Numbered from the stretch's first letter, positions 8,985 to 18,281 are shown. The stretch: 64,000 bases of DNA from Haloarcula sebkhae (GCF_014647415.1 NZ_BMPD01000006.1:100075-164074); one strand, 5' to 3'. The notes: a model not told the origin generated them from the sequence alone. Numbers and translations are program-made.

Positions 8985-10232
8985 CTACATCTCACAGCCG
9001 AGGTCACTGGCCGGGGGCAGCGTCTCCGAACCCGGGACCTGCTCAAGGAGTTCGACATCCGCTGAATCACTACCGCCTTCAACGAGTTCAGCTATCCACG
9101 TCGGATTCGTGGCCTGATGGTCGCTCTCCCGAAGCGTGATGTCCCCCAGTACTGTCGTGAACGTCCCACCTTCGAGTGCGTCCCGGACATCCCCTGGTTC
9201 GGTACTCCCGGCTTCGTTCATTCCCTTGGCCATCAGTCGGATCGAGTCGTAGCCGACGCGGGCGAAGTTGCCGGGCTCTCTGTCGTTCTCGCTGGCGTAG
9301 GCCTCGACGAATGCCTGATTGTCCCCGGTTTCGAGCGAGGGATCGTACCGAGCGCCACCGAAGGTGCCGACGCTGTTCGATCCGGTCCCGGCACGGACGC
9401 TCTGGAACGTCTGGGTCGGGCCGACAACAGCCATCTGATTGGTAAGACCCTGGTCTGCAGCCTGGTTAGTGAAGTTCACCAGATCACCACCGGTCATCCC
9501 CAGCATGACCACGTCAGCCTCGGAATTGCTGATCTGCGTAATGAACGAGCCGTAGTTGCTTGCACCCAACTCCGACGTTGATGTCCCAACCTCGGTGTAG
9601 TCGTCGCTAGCGTTCTCCATGCGCCTGCTTGTTCGGTTGTATACCGAGTCGCCGTACGCGTAGTCCGCGTAATGGAACCAGACGTTGTTCCCCAGATTGT
9701 TGACTGAATACGCCGATATCGCCTCGGCAATCTGTGCTGTATTCGTCTCAAAGCGGAACACCCATTCGTTGCAGGCAGACCCGGTGATCGGAACCGCCGC
9801 ACCGCCGGGGAAGTAGATGTGCTCAGATTGAGCGGCAAAATCGTTCAACCCGAGCGCGACGGAACTGGAAATCGCACCGAACACGAACTCGGCCCCCTCC
9901 TCCTGAACGACACGCTGTGCCTCAGACTGTGCGGCCCCAGCTTCGGTTTCTGTGTCACCTGTCACCAGCTCGAACTCGAAGTCGTAGTCGTCGTTGTTGT
10001 TTATTTCCGCTACAGCGAGCTCAGCCCCAGTCCGCTGACCCGGCCCAAGAGAACTATACGGGCCAGTCATTGGATTCAGGCTCGCAACAGTCACTGCCTC
10101 CTCTCCTCCTGTGGACCCGCCCTGACAGCCGGCGAGGCCAAGCACGCCGACCGCGCCAGCGGCGGCGATGAACTGTCTCCGTGAACGGTCGATTCCCACA
10201 CTACTGTCTGGTGAGGTACCTTCGCTCGACAT
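8985..10232 (-). CDS. LivK-like substrate-binding lipoprotein, Tat-exported
   Basis: The start at 10232 (MSSEGTSP) gives 415 residues. A twin-arginine signal (DRSRRQFIAAAG) ends in the lipobox LAGC, so the protein should be exported folded and anchored by lipid on the cell surface. The mature part is a periplasmic-binding fold of the receptor family ligand-binding type (LNPMTGPYSSLGPGQRTGAE). It is the first gene of the liv operon and captures the substrate. Amides, branched amino acids or small aromatic acids are all plausible ligands, given the adjacent secreted acylase. Confidence 0.9.
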   Translation of the reverse strand: MSSEGTSPDSSVGIDRSRRQFIAAAGAVGVLGLAGCQGGSTGGEEAVTVASLNPMTGPYSSLGPGQRTGAELAVAEINNNDDYDFEFELVTGDTETEAGAAQSEAQRVVQEEGAEFVFGAISSSVALGLNDFAAQSEHIYFPGGAAVPITGSACNEWVFRFETNTAQIAEAISAYSVNNLGNNVWFHYADYAYGDSVYNRTSRRMENASDDYTEVGTSTSELGASNYGSFITQISNSEADVVMLGMTGGDLVNFTNQAADQGLTNQMAVVGPTQTFQSVRAGTGSNSVGTFGGARYDPSLETGDNQAFVEAYASENDREPGNFARVGYDSIRLMAKGMNEAGSTEPGDVRDALEGGTFTTVLGDITLRESDHQATNPTWIAELVEGGSDSADVELLEQVPGSETLPPASDLGCEM

Positions 10233-10361
10233 AGGTTCATTATCTATTGTTAAGCAAATCATATTAAAGCCTTGCCCCTGTCGGCACGTATCGCGCTGTT
10301 CGAGGGGGACAATAGCTGTATTACCGCCTCTCGTGGCTCCTGGTTCCCACCGTAGTGGTGG

Positions 10362-13211
10362 CTAGCTGGTGGTGTCGTTCTGTCTGTACAGCCACGCCAG
10401 CGCAGTCCCGAGTACGGCGGTCATCCCAGTGAGTGTCGTGAAACCGGGGCCACTGGCGGCAGTCCCAGTATTTGTCTCCGTCGCTGTGGCCGTGTCCTCT
10501 GTCTCGGCAGGAGTTGTCGCTCCGCCAACAACAGTGCTTTCGTCTGTCTCAGTGGCCACACTCGTCGGCGTGTCATCGGTGCCACCGACAGCCGGGCTTG
10601 CTGGCATCGTCAACTCACGGGTTTCAATCGTTGCAGACTCAATCGCGGCGTCAGCGAACAACAGCTGTTTGTACTCGAAGTTCTCGAACATCGCCAGCTG
10701 GTCGTCGTAATGTTCGCCGGTAGTGTCATCTGGGGCGACGTAGCCGTCGTTTCCGGGCGGAAGGATGTTCTCTGCCCTCGGGTCGTCGCTGAGCCGGACG
10801 ACGTGATTCTCAGTCCCGCGGTTCAGCAGCGCCGTGTTCCCCGCGGACGTGACGCCGATAGGCATCCCGAACAGCGCGAGGTTATCAAACTCGTGTAGTG
10901 CTGCCTCCCGCCGCCAGGTCTCCGGCGAACCGTCGTATTGCTCGGCGAGTTCGCTCACAGCGGTTTGGAACGCACTGACTAGCGCGTCCGTGATATCTCC
11001 GTCGGCGTACTCGGCCTGCGTTGACAATGCTGTCTCTGCCGGGTTGAGGACCCGCATCAGGGTGCCGCGACCGTAGTCGTAGCCAAGGAAGTACGATGCC
11101 GGCCCGTATGCGCTCCCGAACGTCTCGCTGAAAACCTCCTCCAGAATGTATGGGAACGTCGCGTCCCAGATCGTGTACCCGGCGGAGTGGCGTCCCTCGT
11201 TGTCTTCGCCGTCGGCCTGTGCGAAGTGGTCCCACGAGGCCAGTTCGTCGCGTGCTTGCTGTTCGGTATCGGAGAGATCTGCGTCCGCAAGCGCGTCAAG
11301 CAGATGGTCTTTGTACCGAATCGAACGCAAGTCAGTAAAAGAGATGTCGTAGATAACAGTCTTCAGGAACTCGTAATCGACTGTCCCTTCCTGTGCTAAC
11401 CGCTGTTCGACCAGATTGATGATCCGTTGCACGCGGTGGTCGGTCGACCACGAATAGCTCAGATCACCGTTGTTCCAGTCCGGTGCGGGTTTGTTGTTCC
11501 ACTGTGCCGAGTACCCCGGGTCGGGATTGATCGCGTAGGGGACGTCACCGTCAGCCGCACGTAGGTAGTCCGCCGACGTGAGTTCGTATTGTGTTCCATC
11601 GGCCGGCAGCCGAGTGTCCCATTCGACTGCTTCGCTATCCGGGTACCGACCCAGATGAACGTACGCGATGTCACCATCCTTGTCGGCCCACATGAAGTTC
11701 AGCGCATAGTCACAGCGTTTTGCTGACTCCCGGAACTCTTCGGCGTCCGTCGCGAATTGACACTCGTAGAAGGCCCGCCAGCAGTTCATATGCCGGCCGG
11801 CGTATGACTTCGTCTGCGCCAGTGCTTCCCCGTTGTCGGGGTCCCACTGGGTCACAACGCCGTGGCGTGTGAACCGTTCAGTGTACGTCACGTCCTCACC
11901 ATCGGCGACAGTGATTGTCTGCTCGTTCGTCTCGACCTCGTACTCCTCGCTCTGGAAGGTGTACGTGTCCGGTCCCGACGAATTGGTCGTGATCGACTCC
12001 GTGAACATCTGGATGCAGTTGTCGATTCCGGCAGTTGAGGTCATCGCCCCGTTGCGATTGTGTCCGAACATGATGAACGGATACCCGGTGACGGTGACGC
12101 CAGCGACATCGAAATCCGGCCCATGGAGGCTCGCCTCGTACATTATCGAGGGCGTATTGAACCCCATCTGTGGCCCGCCCATTAGTAGCGCATCGCCACT
12201 GGCCGTGATATCCCCCTGAACAGCAAGAGCGTTGCTGCCGTACTTGATCGGGAGGCCAAGACTGTCGAGTCCGGACGCAAGCGTTCGCATCCGCTCTATT
12301 TCGCCTTCGTGCATCCCTTCGGCGTCAGTTGGCGGTGTATACTCCCCGCCAGTAACTAAGTTGCTCGGCGTCACAGACGGGCCGCTTGCCCCACGGGTCA
12401 CCCTGCTCGTCTCCTGTCCCCCGGAGACGTTGGGTGTCGACCCTGCGCCTACGTCAGTATAGGGAGGGGAGTAGGCATCCGACGGCTGGACCGTCGAGGT
12501 CGGGCAGCCGGGATCGTTGCCCCACTGCAAGTCCTCGAATAGCTCCATCGCCCGCTGTTGGCTACCGGTTTCCTGCCCGAGTGCGTCGAGAACAGTCGCA
12601 CCGAGCGTCTCAAGCTGGAAGCCGCTGAAATACGCCATACTGGCGACGAACATGCCGGCGGCGTCCGTCGTGGTGAACTCCTCGGGCTCGAACCCGTGCT
12701 CCTGAAACGCCTGATGGAATTCCAGTTCCTCGCTGTCACGGACTTCAGCAATGTACCGGTTGATACCGTCGGTAAACGCCTGCAGGACCGCTCGCTGGTC
12801 CGCCGTCAACTGTTCAGCGGCCTGCTCGTCGAGTGACGGCTCGCCGGCGGTGTTGCGTCGCGCCTCGATATCGAACTGGACCCAGTCGGTGTCTCCGTCG
12901 CCAGAACCGAGAACCGCCGCGACAGTCCCGTGATAGTATCGCCGGTACAGTTCTAGCTGGTAGAGCCGGTCGACCGCAGTCGCGTATCCGAACCCATAGA
13001 ACACCGGAGCACGGCTGTCAGCGTCGCGGGCGTAGATGTGTGGCACGCCGTAGTCGTCTCGTCGTATCGTGACCGTCGCGTCATCTTCCTGTGCGTACGC
13101 TAACTCCGTCTCCACGGCTCCGATACCGGTCATGCCGGTAACCGCTGCGCCAGTCTTCAGAAGCGATCGTCGCGAGAGGTGCTGCCATGACTGCTGGTGC
13201 TGTGCTGGCAT
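10362..13211 (-). CDS. Secreted penicillin acylase family amidohydrolase (Ntn hydrolase) with PGF-CTERM-like tail
   Basis: This 949-residue protein starts with a Tat signal (SRRSLLKTG, Arg14-Arg15). The penicillin-acylase N-terminal motif VTIRRDDYGVPHIYA follows at about residue 47. The probable autocatalytic cleavage site and nucleophile is Ser326 in KYGSNALAVQG, at which the large beta chain would begin. Family motifs such as YPFIMFGHNRNGAM follow. A Thr-rich stretch leads to SGPGFTTLTGM, a hydrophobic segment and a short basic tail, the pattern of PGF-CTERM surface anchoring by archaeosortase. The family cleaves amides of phenylacetic, fatty or homoserine-lactone acyl groups. The gene stands alone between the liv operon and a VOC gene. 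Substrate is inferred only from context. Confidence 0.85.
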   Translation of the reverse strand: MPAQHQQSWQHLSRRSLLKTGAAVTGMTGIGAVETELAYAQEDDATVTIRRDDYGVPHIYARDADSRAPVFYGFGYATAVDRLYQLELYRRYYHGTVAAVLGSGDGDTDWVQFDIEARRNTAGEPSLDEQAAEQLTADQRAVLQAFTDGINRYIAEVRDSEELEFHQAFQEHGFEPEEFTTTDAAGMFVASMAYFSGFQLETLGATVLDALGQETGSQQRAMELFEDLQWGNDPGCPTSTVQPSDAYSPPYTDVGAGSTPNVSGGQETSRVTRGASGPSVTPSNLVTGGEYTPPTDAEGMHEGEIERMRTLASGLDSLGLPIKYGSNALAVQGDITASGDALLMGGPQMGFNTPSIMYEASLHGPDFDVAGVTVTGYPFIMFGHNRNGAMTSTAGIDNCIQMFTESITTNSSGPDTYTFQSEEYEVETNEQTITVADGEDVTYTERFTRHGVVTQWDPDNGEALAQTKSYAGRHMNCWRAFYECQFATDAEEFRESAKRCDYALNFMWADKDGDIAYVHLGRYPDSEAVEWDTRLPADGTQYELTSADYLRAADGDVPYAINPDPGYSAQWNNKPAPDWNNGDLSYSWSTDHRVQRIINLVEQRLAQEGTVDYEFLKTVIYDISFTDLRSIRYKDHLLDALADADLSDTEQQARDELASWDHFAQADGEDNEGRHSAGYTIWDATFPYILEEVFSETFGSAYGPASYFLGYDYGRGTLMRVLNPAETALSTQAEYADGDITDALVSAFQTAVSELAEQYDGSPETWRREAALHEFDNLALFGMPIGVTSAGNTALLNRGTENHVVRLSDDPRAENILPPGNDGYVAPDDTTGEHYDDQLAMFENFEYKQLLFADAAIESATIETRELTMPASPAVGGTDDTPTSVATETDESTVVGGATTPAETEDTATATETNTGTAASGPGFTTLTGMTAVLGTALAWLYRQNDTTS

Positions 13212-13405
13212 CCCGTAGTCGACAGTCTGGATATTTAATAAATATTTGGGAACATTTCAGAGGGAGTCGAGTGTGTCTGTGCACATTCGTTAGTAGTCGG
13301 GTAGCGCGGGAACGTGTGCGATGACAGGAAAGTTAGCGTCCCATTGAGATCAATACATACTGTCCGACCCAAGCATATAATTGAGAGGCTGACACAGTCC
13401 TCGTC

Positions 13406-13876
13406 ATGTCTCAGGAGACGCCGATCCGTGTCGATCACATCGGAATCGCTGTCGAGGATATCGACAACGCTGAACCATTTCTGTTTGCACTCGGTTGTCG
13501 GAAACTCATCGAAGAATCCGTCGAGGGGCGGTTTCGCTGGGCGCAGTACGATTTCGATCGGGACGCGTCACGGCTGGAACTCATCGCACCGGAGGCACCG
13601 GACACGTTCCTCACGTCGTATCTCGAGGATCACGGTCCAGGTCTACATCACGTCACGCTCGAAGTGGCTGCTATCGATGCGGTCAAAACAGTACTAGAGC
13701 GCAACGGGTACAGCGTCGTCGAGTACCGCGAGTATCAGGACTGGACTGAGGCGTTTGTGCCACCATCAAATCCGACCGGAGCGCTCTTTCAGTTGTTCGA
13801 GTATCACGACAGCTACGACGCTGATCGGCCGCCTGCCGGGAAGCTCTACGTCGATGGCAACCGGCTTGACGGCTGA
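13406..13876 (+). CDS. VOC superfamily protein, methylmalonyl-CoA epimerase-like
   Basis: This 156-residue protein has two glyoxalase-like beta-alpha-beta repeats, starting with VDHIGIAVEDIDNAEPFLFALG and later GPGLHHVTLEVAAIDAV. The metal ligands expected in the family are visible as His near residue 11, His near 74 and a Glu/Gln late in the second repeat (LFQLFEYH). Epimerases of methylmalonyl-CoA have this layout, but so do dioxygenase-like VOC proteins. A TATA-like CATATAAT lies about 30 nt upstream. Its neighbours (EthD protein, IclR regulator) suggest a catabolic role. Confidence 0.7.
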   Translation: MSQETPIRVDHIGIAVEDIDNAEPFLFALGCRKLIEESVEGRFRWAQYDFDRDASRLELIAPEAPDTFLTSYLEDHGPGLHHVTLEVAAIDAVKTVLERNGYSVVEYREYQDWTEAFVPPSNPTGALFQLFEYHDSYDADRPPAGKLYVDGNRLDG

Positions 13877-13933
13877 GATCTGGCGCAGTTCGCTCTCGGA
13901 AAACGCGTCGGTCGGGAGACAGGCGGATCGCTA

Positions 13934-14260
13934 TCAGTCGTCTCTTTCGTCGAGCTGGACCGTTTCCTCGACGATAAGCCGGGGGCCGGCCTCCAGATCG
14001 ATAAACTCAGCCGCGTCGGCCTGAACTGTCTCGGCAAGGTCTGAGTCAAACGCGTCGCTGAGTGCGTCCATGTCCTCGAAATACAGCTCAAGCACGCCGT
14101 CGTACGCTGCACGCTCCGGGTCTGTCGGTACAGACGTCACGTAGCGTTGCAGTCCCGGCAGATCCTTCGCCAGTTCCGAGTGGTCGCCTTGCCATCGGTC
14201 GGCGAACTCCTCGTGAGTGTAGCCATCTCTCCGGACGAGCAAGTCGACGATTTTTGTCAT
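13934..14260 (-). CDS. EthD domain protein
   Basis: This small 108-residue protein has a ferredoxin-like EthD/dimeric alpha-beta barrel pattern: KIVDLLVRRDGYTHEEFADRW, then HSELAKDLPGLQRYV, and YDGVLELYFEDMDALSDAF. EthD proteins accompany degradation systems, for example ether-cleaving P450s and ring-modifying enzymes, and many have unknown function. It is divergent from the IclR gene at 14373, which may control it. Confidence 0.8.
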   Translation of the reverse strand: MTKIVDLLVRRDGYTHEEFADRWQGDHSELAKDLPGLQRYVTSVPTDPERAAYDGVLELYFEDMDALSDAFDSDLAETVQADAAEFIDLEAGPRLIVEETVQLDERDD

Positions 14261-14372
14261 GCGTTCCCGGTATCGTCACGGGTTGGCTTTTACCTACCGA
14301 TCTGACAGGGCCGCTCCTGATTCAAGCTACTCGAACAAAACACTTGTAAGCCGATTAGTCATGTGTGTACGT

Positions 14373-15143
14373 ATGGCAATCCCGCCCGCTGTCAACAGGC
14401 CGGTCAGAACGATCGAGAGAGCAATCGAGATCATGGAGTATCTCAAGGAGAACGACACGGCCACAGTGTCGGAGATGACAGACCACCTCGACTGTGCGAA
14501 GAGTACGACGCACAGGTACATGAAGACGCTCGCGGCCAACAGTCTCCTCGTCGAGGACGGCAACGAGTATCAGCTCGGGATCCGCTTTCTGGACTACGGC
14601 GAAGTGGCACGGAACAAATACCGGCTCTACGACGAGGCGAAGCCGAGAGTCGACGAACTCGCGGAGGAGACCGAGGAGAAGATCTGGTGTGCGGTTGAAG
14701 AACACGGCCGGAGCGTCCACATCTATGGCGCACAGGGTAAACACTCGGTACAGACGTACGCCAGGGTCGGCCATCGGAATTATCTCCACCAGCACGCCGC
14801 GGGGAAGGCCATACTCGCACACCTTCCGGATAGCCAGATCACAGAGACCATCGACAGGCATGGCCTGCCCGGCCGGACGCCACAGACGATCACCGACAGG
14901 GACGAACTCTGGGAGGAAATCGAGACGATTCGTGACCGCGGGTACGCGTTCAACTTTCAGGAGTCTGTGGAAGGGCTGCATGCAGTCGGGGCCCCAATTA
15001 CGGACGAAAACGACGTTGCCATCGGGGCGATCAGTGTCTCCGGCCCGGCAAGCCGGCTTGAAGGACCGTTTCTCCGGGACGAACTGCCAACGCTGCTACT
15101 GGGCGTCGTCAACGAGATCGGGATCAATATGGCCCATCCCTGA
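14373..15143 (+). CDS. IclR family transcriptional regulator
   Basis: The start at 14373 (MAIPPAVNRPVRTIERAIEI) gives 256 residues; an in-frame ATG at 14361 adds four. A winged helix-turn-helix (TATVSEMTDHLDCAKSTTHRYM) precedes the IclR sensor domain, which ends VGAPITDENDVAIGAISVSG. It is divergent from the EthD gene and converges with the crotonase/dehydrogenase operon, so either could be its target. It is clearly related to, but distinct from, the regulator at 4475-5227. Confidence 0.93.
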   Translation: MAIPPAVNRPVRTIERAIEIMEYLKENDTATVSEMTDHLDCAKSTTHRYMKTLAANSLLVEDGNEYQLGIRFLDYGEVARNKYRLYDEAKPRVDELAEETEEKIWCAVEEHGRSVHIYGAQGKHSVQTYARVGHRNYLHQHAAGKAILAHLPDSQITETIDRHGLPGRTPQTITDRDELWEEIETIRDRGYAFNFQESVEGLHAVGAPITDENDVAIGAISVSGPASRLEGPFLRDELPTLLLGVVNEIGINMAHP

Positions 15144-15221
15144 GGCCACCAGCGCAGTACTAGCAGGGCAGCAGGCAGTCTTCTATTTGTACTTCGCTGA
15201 GTGTGGCTGGGATCGAACGGG

Positions 15222-15239
15222 GTCCCCCGTTCCGGGGAC
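15222..15239. terminator. GC-rich hairpin between convergent genes
   Basis: GTCCCC and GGGGAC with a 6-nt loop lie between the ends of the convergent IclR and crotonase genes. A terminator is the simple reading; no T-run is seen. Confidence 0.35.
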
Positions 15240-15247
15240 GAGCACAC

Positions 15248-16060
15248 TCACTCGCTGGCCCACTCCGGCTCTCTGTCTTCGAGGAACGCGTCGATCCCTT
15301 CGTCCTTGTCACCAGTTGCGAACAGTTGTGCGAACAGTTCGGCTTCGTACTCGATGCCGGCTTCGAGGTCCATTCGGGAACTGGCGCGGACGGCTTTCTT
15401 TGCGAGTTCGAGCGCCGCGGGGCTTTTCTCTGCAATCGACGCCGCGATATCGTAAACTCGGTCATCGAAAGAATCGTCGTCGTGAACTTCATCAACGAGG
15501 CCGATGTCGGCGGCCTCAGTCGCGTCGATGAGTTCGCCGGTGAGGATCATCCGCATCGCGTGACCCTCGCCAACCAGACGCGGCAGTCGCTGTGTGCCGC
15601 CACCGCCGGGCATGATTCCGAGGTTGATTTCCGGCTGGCCGAACTTCGCATCCGTATGCGCGATCCGGATATCAGCCGCTTGAATTAGCTCACAGCCGCC
15701 GCCGAGGGCGTGCCCATTGATACGGGCGATGACCGGTATCGGGCACTCGTCGACGTACTCGTAGACGCGAGGTCGCTTGCTCGCCTCCCGTTGCTCTAGC
15801 ATATCCCGGTCGCGGAGTTCCGTCACGTCCGCACCCGCAACGAATGCGCCCGTGTCTGCCGCGCCAGTCAACACGATGGCGCGAACGTCGCTGTCAGGGA
15901 TTGCGTCGAAGACCTGCTTGAACTCCGACCGCAACTGGGTGTTGAGTGCGTTTCGGGCCTCCGGACGGTGTAATTCGACGGTGGCGACGTTTTCCACGCG
16001 GTCGCCGACGCTCACCGAAACCGTTTCACAGTCCGCCGCGGCGTCAGCGAGGTCAGTCAT
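15248..16060 (-). CDS. Enoyl-CoA hydratase (crotonase fold), PaaF-like candidate
   Basis: The start at 16060 (MTDLADAAAD) overlaps the preceding dehydrogenase stop as ATGA and gives 270 residues. Oxyanion-hole segments are seen around GADVTELRDRD and HALGGGCELIQAAD. The catalytic glutamate motif GQPEINLGIMPGGGGTQRL is intact, so it should be a true hydratase that adds water to 2-enoyl-CoA. With the 3-hydroxyacyl-CoA dehydrogenase in the same operon it forms a beta-oxidation pair and could supply the PaaF and PaaH steps of the phenylacetate pathway encoded downstream. Confidence 0.92.
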   Translation of the reverse strand: MTDLADAAADCETVSVSVGDRVENVATVELHRPEARNALNTQLRSEFKQVFDAIPDSDVRAIVLTGAADTGAFVAGADVTELRDRDMLEQREASKRPRVYEYVDECPIPVIARINGHALGGGCELIQAADIRIAHTDAKFGQPEINLGIMPGGGGTQRLPRLVGEGHAMRMILTGELIDATEAADIGLVDEVHDDDSFDDRVYDIAASIAEKSPAALELAKKAVRASSRMDLEAGIEYEAELFAQLFATGDKDEGIDAFLEDREPEWASE

Positions 16061-16944
16061 GCGTCCCCCCAATCGCCGCTGGTGCCGACGATGTCGCCGT
16101 CCTCCCAGACGTAGAACCCCTCGCCGGATTTCTTGCCGAGTTTGCCCGCACGAACCTTCCGTTTCAGTATCTGTGGCGGACGGAACCGTTCACCGAGCTC
16201 GTCACGCAGGTATTCGAGGATGTCGAGTCGGACGTCGAGACCGACGACGTCACCGAGTTCGATAGGTCCCATCGGGTGATTGTAGCCGAGTTCCATCGCG
16301 GTGTCGATGTCCTGCGGTGTTGCAACGCCCTCCTGCACCATCCGCATCGCTTCGACGCCCAGCGAGACGCCAAGGCGGGAGGAGGCAAAGCCCGGTGCAT
16401 CGGCCACCTCGACCGGAGTCTTGTCGATCCCGTTCACGAACTCCCGGGCACGCGCAACCGTCTCGGCACTCGTCTGTTCCGCGACGACGATCTCGACGAG
16501 CGCCATAATGTGCACCGGGTTGAAGAAGTGGAGGCCGATAGCTCGTTCAGGAGAGTCGAGGACGCTCGCTATCTCAGTCAGTGACAGCGAGGAGGTGTTT
16601 GAAGCAATAAGCGTCGCCGGGTCGACGTGGGATTCGACCTCGGTGAGCGTCTCGTGTTTGATCTCCATGTCTTCGGGGACTGCTTCCACAACGAGGTCTG
16701 CCCCGGTCACGGCCTCTTCCAGCGATGTCGTCCCCGTGAGGCGGTCTAACGTTGCCTCGGCCGTCGATTCGGTCACTTTCTCCCGAGCAATCCCCTCTTC
16801 CAGATTCGACTCGATGGCGGCCAGGCCGTCGTCGACCATATCCGCCTCGATATCGCGGAGAGAGACGTCGTGACCGGCCATTGCCGACACCTGAGCGATA
16901 CCGTGACCCATGGTACCGGCGCCTAGGATAGCTACGTGCATCAT
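16057..16944 (-). CDS. 3-hydroxyacyl-CoA dehydrogenase, PaaH-like candidate
   Basis: This 295-residue protein has an N-terminal NAD-binding Rossmann fold with GAGTMGHG from residue 8. The catalytic pattern GLHFFNPVHIMALVEIV follows near residue 135, and a C-terminal helical dimer domain with YNHPMGPIELGDVVGLDV completes it. It oxidises 3-hydroxyacyl-CoA to 3-ketoacyl-CoA in the cytoplasm. It is the first gene of a two-gene operon with the crotonase. Either of the first two Met codons can be the start. Confidence 0.94.
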   Translation of the reverse strand: MMHVAILGAGTMGHGIAQVSAMAGHDVSLRDIEADMVDDGLAAIESNLEEGIAREKVTESTAEATLDRLTGTTSLEEAVTGADLVVEAVPEDMEIKHETLTEVESHVDPATLIASNTSSLSLTEIASVLDSPERAIGLHFFNPVHIMALVEIVVAEQTSAETVARAREFVNGIDKTPVEVADAPGFASSRLGVSLGVEAMRMVQEGVATPQDIDTAMELGYNHPMGPIELGDVVGLDVRLDILEYLRDELGERFRPPQILKRKVRAGKLGKKSGEGFYVWEDGDIVGTSGDWGDA

Positions 16945-16999
16945 TTCTCAGCACAGTAGCGAAGAATAAAAAACGTTGCTTGCGTCTCACCAGTAGGGT

Positions 17000-17605
17000 T
17001 TAGTTAGTAGCATTGTGCCATCAGGCGAAGCTCTGCAATCGGTTTTTGGAGGGTTCCGGGTCTACGTGACTAAAACAGTGTGAATACGACGACGTTTGAC
17101 GCTTTAGATCCTGAAAAGCCTGTTCGACAGCGTTTCGATTGCCGTGGCGACACATCTGAAATCGAAGTCCAATTCGTCGAGGGGTAGTTTGGAGTATTGA
17201 ACGCCATCGGCAAGAAAGACAGCAGTTTCGACATCGTGTTTGTGCCGAAGTTCGCGCGGGAAAGTTTCTGTGAGGGTGGTCGAAGTCGTCGCAAATTGCC
17301 GGACATGAAGCGGTTCGTTCGACTGGGGATAGGCGGCGTTCACAAGAGCACAGCTCTTGTGCAGCCCATCAGAATGGCAGAGCCATTCTGAGGACGGCGT
17401 ACAGCCATAATTGCTGATCGGTATGCGAACCACTGTTTCGTCAAGCGCAATCTGAGTCGATGACTTACCCGAGTCTGGCTGTAGATCGGCCTTCTGAACC
17501 CAGTCGTGGACGGCTTTCGAGTGCGCTGGACACCCAGTATATGAAGTAATTCGACGATATTCGACAACTGTTCCAGAATCACGACGTCAACAGGAAGAGA
17601 AATCA
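17000..17605 (-). mobile_element. IS6 family transposase relic, 5'-truncated and frameshifted
   Basis: Pieces in several frames on the minus strand align with the haloarchaeal IS6 (ISH14/15-like) transposase. They include LGVQRTRKPS, the DDE-region DETVVRI (partly shifted), LRHKHDVETAVFLADGVQ and, near the end, FQDLKRQTSSYSHCFSHV and WHNATN before TAA at 17000-17002. An in-frame stop and several frameshifts make it inactive. The N-terminal zinc/HTH part is missing. A 55-bp foreign insertion interrupts it. Confidence 0.8.
17334..17400. repeat. Small insertion with two 21-nt hairpins flanked by 6-bp direct repeats
   Basis: CGGCGT occurs at 17334-17339 and again at 17395-17400. Between them lie two hairpins of identical design, each a 9-bp stem with a 3-nt loop: CACAAGAGC/GCTCTTGTG at 17341-17361 and CAGAATGGC/GCCATTCTG at 17370-17390. 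Deleting one repeat and the insert restores the transposase reading WLYAAYPQSNE, so the unit was inserted into the IS6 gene. Confidence 0.6.
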
Positions 17606-18028
17606 ACAAGGCTCAATGGTATCTCCGGATAATCTGTTAAGTTCTGTTTTGGTTACGAGATAGCGGGCATAGTGCTCAGCGTCATAAACTGATTTGCCCT
17701 TTTCCCATGAATACGGCCGTCTAGCTTTGATAACGACACCTCGATTTGTTTGATTTATTACTGTTGCATCTGGACCAGCAGTAAACGATCCAATGTCCCA
17801 ACTGTCAAGGCAACTGTTATTTTTGAGACGAGTGGACACATAGCTCGTTTCAGCCTCTAGCGCACGCTCCTTTGCTTCAGTTATGTTTATTTGTACATCA
17901 GAGGTTGGAGATACTTGGCTATCAGTTGATATCGGTGTTGCTGTTGTTTACTCATTATTTGACAACATGCATCCCGACAATGGCAGACTAAGGACAATAG
18001 CGATAAGCAAAATTCTCCTACATCGCAT
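17603..18028 (-). pseudogene. Small lipoprotein gene interrupted by one in-frame stop
   Basis: Starting from ATG at 18028 the frame reads MRCRRILLIAIVLSLPLSGC, a Sec-type lipoprotein signal with a lipobox, then MLSNNE and a TAA codon at 17950-17948. The same frame continues without a break as TTATPISTDSQVSPTSD, a Ser/Thr-rich surface linker. A folded domain follows (LDSWDIGSFTAGPDATVIN, then SVYDAEHYARYLVTKTE) up to the stop at 17603. The whole is 141 codons. The match of signal peptide, linker and domain in one frame indicates a recent nonsense mutation, or a sequencing error. The family is not recognised. The gene is sandwiched between IS6 relics. Confidence 0.65.
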
Positions 18029-18082
18029 ATATGTTTGTTTTTTGTTAATATTAAATATTTTCGGGCTTTCAAACAGTCGTGT

Positions 18083-18281
18083 ATGGCTCTCAATATCTCC
18101 AAACTGCGCTTCAACGAGCAGGACTCCGATTTCAGATGTGTCGCCACAGAAATCGGAACGCTGTCAAGCGGATCTTTTGAGAGCTCAAGCGACGAACCGC
18201 GTCGTTTTCGAACTGTTTCAGCCACGTCGAACCGAAAACTGGCTCCAGAGTTTCGCTCGCTGGCACAACGCTCCAAACTAA
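18083..18281 (+). mobile_element. IS6 family transposase relic, C-terminal fragment
   Basis: Three frames together give DFRCVATEIG, RNAVKRIF, a stop, ELKRRTASFSNCFSHVEPKT and finally TENWLQSFARWHNAPN. These are the last 65 or so residues of the haloarchaeal IS6 transposase. It lies in the opposite orientation to the relic at 17000-17605, and both C-terminal ends face outward from the lipoprotein pseudogene. Confidence 0.75.

Noticed and set aside
15190..15245. tRNA gene
   Set aside because: Only one GC-rich hairpin forms; no cloverleaf or T-arm could be built.
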